A stretch of DNA of 6,507 nt. It comes from DATAYF01 sp036272735 (lineage in GTDB: Bacteria > Chloroflexota > Ktedonobacteria > Ktedonobacterales > Ktedonobacteraceae). The position numbers were made by a program, and so were the translations under genes. Location of the stretch: the NCBI GenBank assembly GCA_036272735.1, contig DATAYF010000347.1:1-6507 (forward strand), written 5' to 3'. The notes beneath the pieces were generated by a model that saw only the letters and a program-made list of their open reading frames with translations, was not told the DNA's origin and made no database searches. Below, piece after piece: positions 5,750 through 6,507 of this stretch (positions are counted from its first letter, which is position 1; every line of letters begins with the position of its first letter).

Positions 5750-6106
5750 TTAGTGCTGGGCCATTGGTAGATGTTGAGCAAGCAAGAGTTGTCTCCTCCG
5801 CGCACGAAGCATAGGAGCCTGAGCATGACGCGTGCTGGCAACAGTGACGCGGCGAACCAACACGATAAATGCGAAAAGCATTCCCCAATTCACCAGACCT
5901 AATGTGATCAAAAACACATAGTTGGACAAACCCAGGCTGCTAATAAGCAGGTAGATGGCCCCGGTAACGAGAATATTGCCCAGTGCAATTGGCATGAGGA
6001 CAAGCCAGGAAAACTGCATCAATTGATCCGAGCGTAGGCATGGGAGCGTCCCCTGTGGCCAGAGAAAAAGACCAACGATCACATACACTTTGATGCTAAA
6101 ATAGTC
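5750..6106 (-). pseudogene. nuoH: C-terminal remnant of NADH-quinone oxidoreductase subunit H
   Basis: The frame reads YFSIKVYVIVGLFLWPQGTLPC and then LRSDQLMQFSWLVLMPIALGNILVTG. This matches the conserved end of NuoH, where 'W.R.TLPR.R.DQLM...WK.L.P.AL.N...T' precedes the last helices. NuoH is the membrane subunit of complex I that helps form the quinone site. Two hydrophobic helices are visible (residues about 27-49 and 52-77 counted from the GTG at 6088), then a basic tail. A complete NuoH has about 320-430 residues and eight or more helices; only the last ~118 codons remain. The frame closes at a TGA shortly upstream, and the sequence before about 6106 belongs to the MalT-like fragment in another frame. 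The GTG at 6088 could begin a 112-residue peptide, but it falls inside a conserved helix and has no convincing ribosome binding site. No other nuo gene is in the window. Confidence 0.7.
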
Positions 6107-6454
6107 GGTTCGGTAATCAGGTGATAGTCGTCAATCACAAAGATAATCTCCCGCTGAACGTTGCTAAGGGCATTGATCAAGATCATCGGAAGCGTTTCTA
6201 TCGCCAATGCAAGCTGAGTTTGGAGAAGCGGAGACGCCTGCGCTTCAAGATCGGGAGCATGCACGCGTAGAGCAGCTACCACATACGTCCAGAAATGAAT
6301 GACGTCATTATCGCTGGGATCAAGTGCGAGCCAGGGCACAGGCATGGCGCTGCGTTTGCATACTGAACCATGAACCAAGGAGCGTCGTTTTGCCGAAGCC
6401 AGCGGGCGCAGAAACCAGGGGTAGAGAGAGTTGCTCTTTTAGGCGGGCTATCAT
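6079..6454 (-). pseudogene. Frameshifted, truncated N-terminal ATPase of a MalT/LuxR-type regulator
   Basis: Two overlapping frames together give the start of a MalT-like STAND ATPase. The first runs from ATG 6454 to a TGA at 6320-6322: MIARLKEQLSLPLVSAPAGF then GKTTLLGSWF, with Walker A GFGKTT. The second continues from about 6350 to 6079: MPVPWLALDPSDNDVIHFWT, an alanine-rich helix, LINALSNVQREIIFVIDDYHLI with a Walker B-like IDDYH, then TEPTI. In MalT relatives these motifs follow one another directly ('APAGFGKTTLL..W......VAWLSLD..DND..RFW.Y...AL ... L.LDDYH.I'). A single net frameshift near 6345-6355 explains the split. The rest of the ATPase, the superhelical sensor repeats and the LuxR helix-turn-helix are missing, cut at about 6100-6106 where nuoH sequence begins. 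An in-frame TAG precedes ATG 6454, and AGGGAG lies five bases upstream of it. Bases 6455-6507 show nothing I recognise. Confidence 0.72.
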
Positions 6455-6507
6455 CTACGCTCCCTATCTTTGTAACCGGATTTTGACGAGACAAAAAGAA
6501 TAGGTTC

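Noticed and set aside
5596..5841. N-terminal extension of the SirB1-like gene to an ATG at 5841
   Set aside because: The added 82 residues overlap the nuoH remnant in another frame, cross a terminator-like hairpin and have no homology; starts at 5595 or 5616 fit the family length.
6276..6494. Minus-strand 72-residue frame over the MalT-like fragment
   Set aside because: It reads the same DNA as the Walker A and SDND segments in the wrong frame and contains none of the conserved motifs.

Overview
The window looks like chromosomal DNA from a GC-moderate bacterium with an untidy, recombination-scarred genome. My best guess is a Chloroflexota member of the Ktedonobacteria type. This is inference from gene content: a MalT/LuxR-type regulator remnant, a large-serine-recombinase tail with a SANT/Myb-like segment, a NuoH fragment and a SirB1-like protein. 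No rRNA, tRNA, CRISPR array or complete insertion sequence was seen.

Layout. At the left edge (1-124, minus) is the 5' end of a gene that leaves the window. Its start is well marked, and it resembles the N-terminus of an aminoglycoside-phosphotransferase-like kinase. The next ~155 bases hold a perfect GC-rich hairpin and a short 8-bp tandem repeat. From 281 to 1150 (plus) lies a remnant of a large serine recombinase that keeps only C-terminal parts. Its 3' end runs tail-to-tail into a short-chain dehydrogenase (1107-1880, minus). That dehydrogenase follows an alpha/beta-hydrolase esterase (1922-2653, minus) in what looks like a two-gene operon. Divergent from it, across a 193-bp spacer with candidate promoters and a perfect inverted repeat, is a 614-residue MutS-family ATPase with predicted membrane segments (2847-4691, plus). 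Facing it after only 7 bases is a SirB1-family transglutaminase-like/TPR protein (4699-5595, minus).

The right end (about 5700-6507) is decayed. A terminator-like hairpin follows the C-terminal piece of nuoH (complex I subunit H). Just upstream, the nuoH piece is joined to a frameshifted, truncated N-terminal ATPase piece of a MalT-like LuxR regulator. The two pieces share an orientation but not a reading frame, so the junction looks like a deletion or recombination scar.

Functionally, the esterase and the 3-hydroxyacyl-CoA-dehydrogenase-like SDR could act in one lipid or acyl catabolic route. The MutS-like and SirB1-like genes are convergent, and nothing in the sequence shows they work together. 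I see no convincing new multi-gene system. The most interesting items are the membrane-anchored MutS-like ATPase, the internal 24-residue duplication in the esterase, and the two gene-fusion scars.
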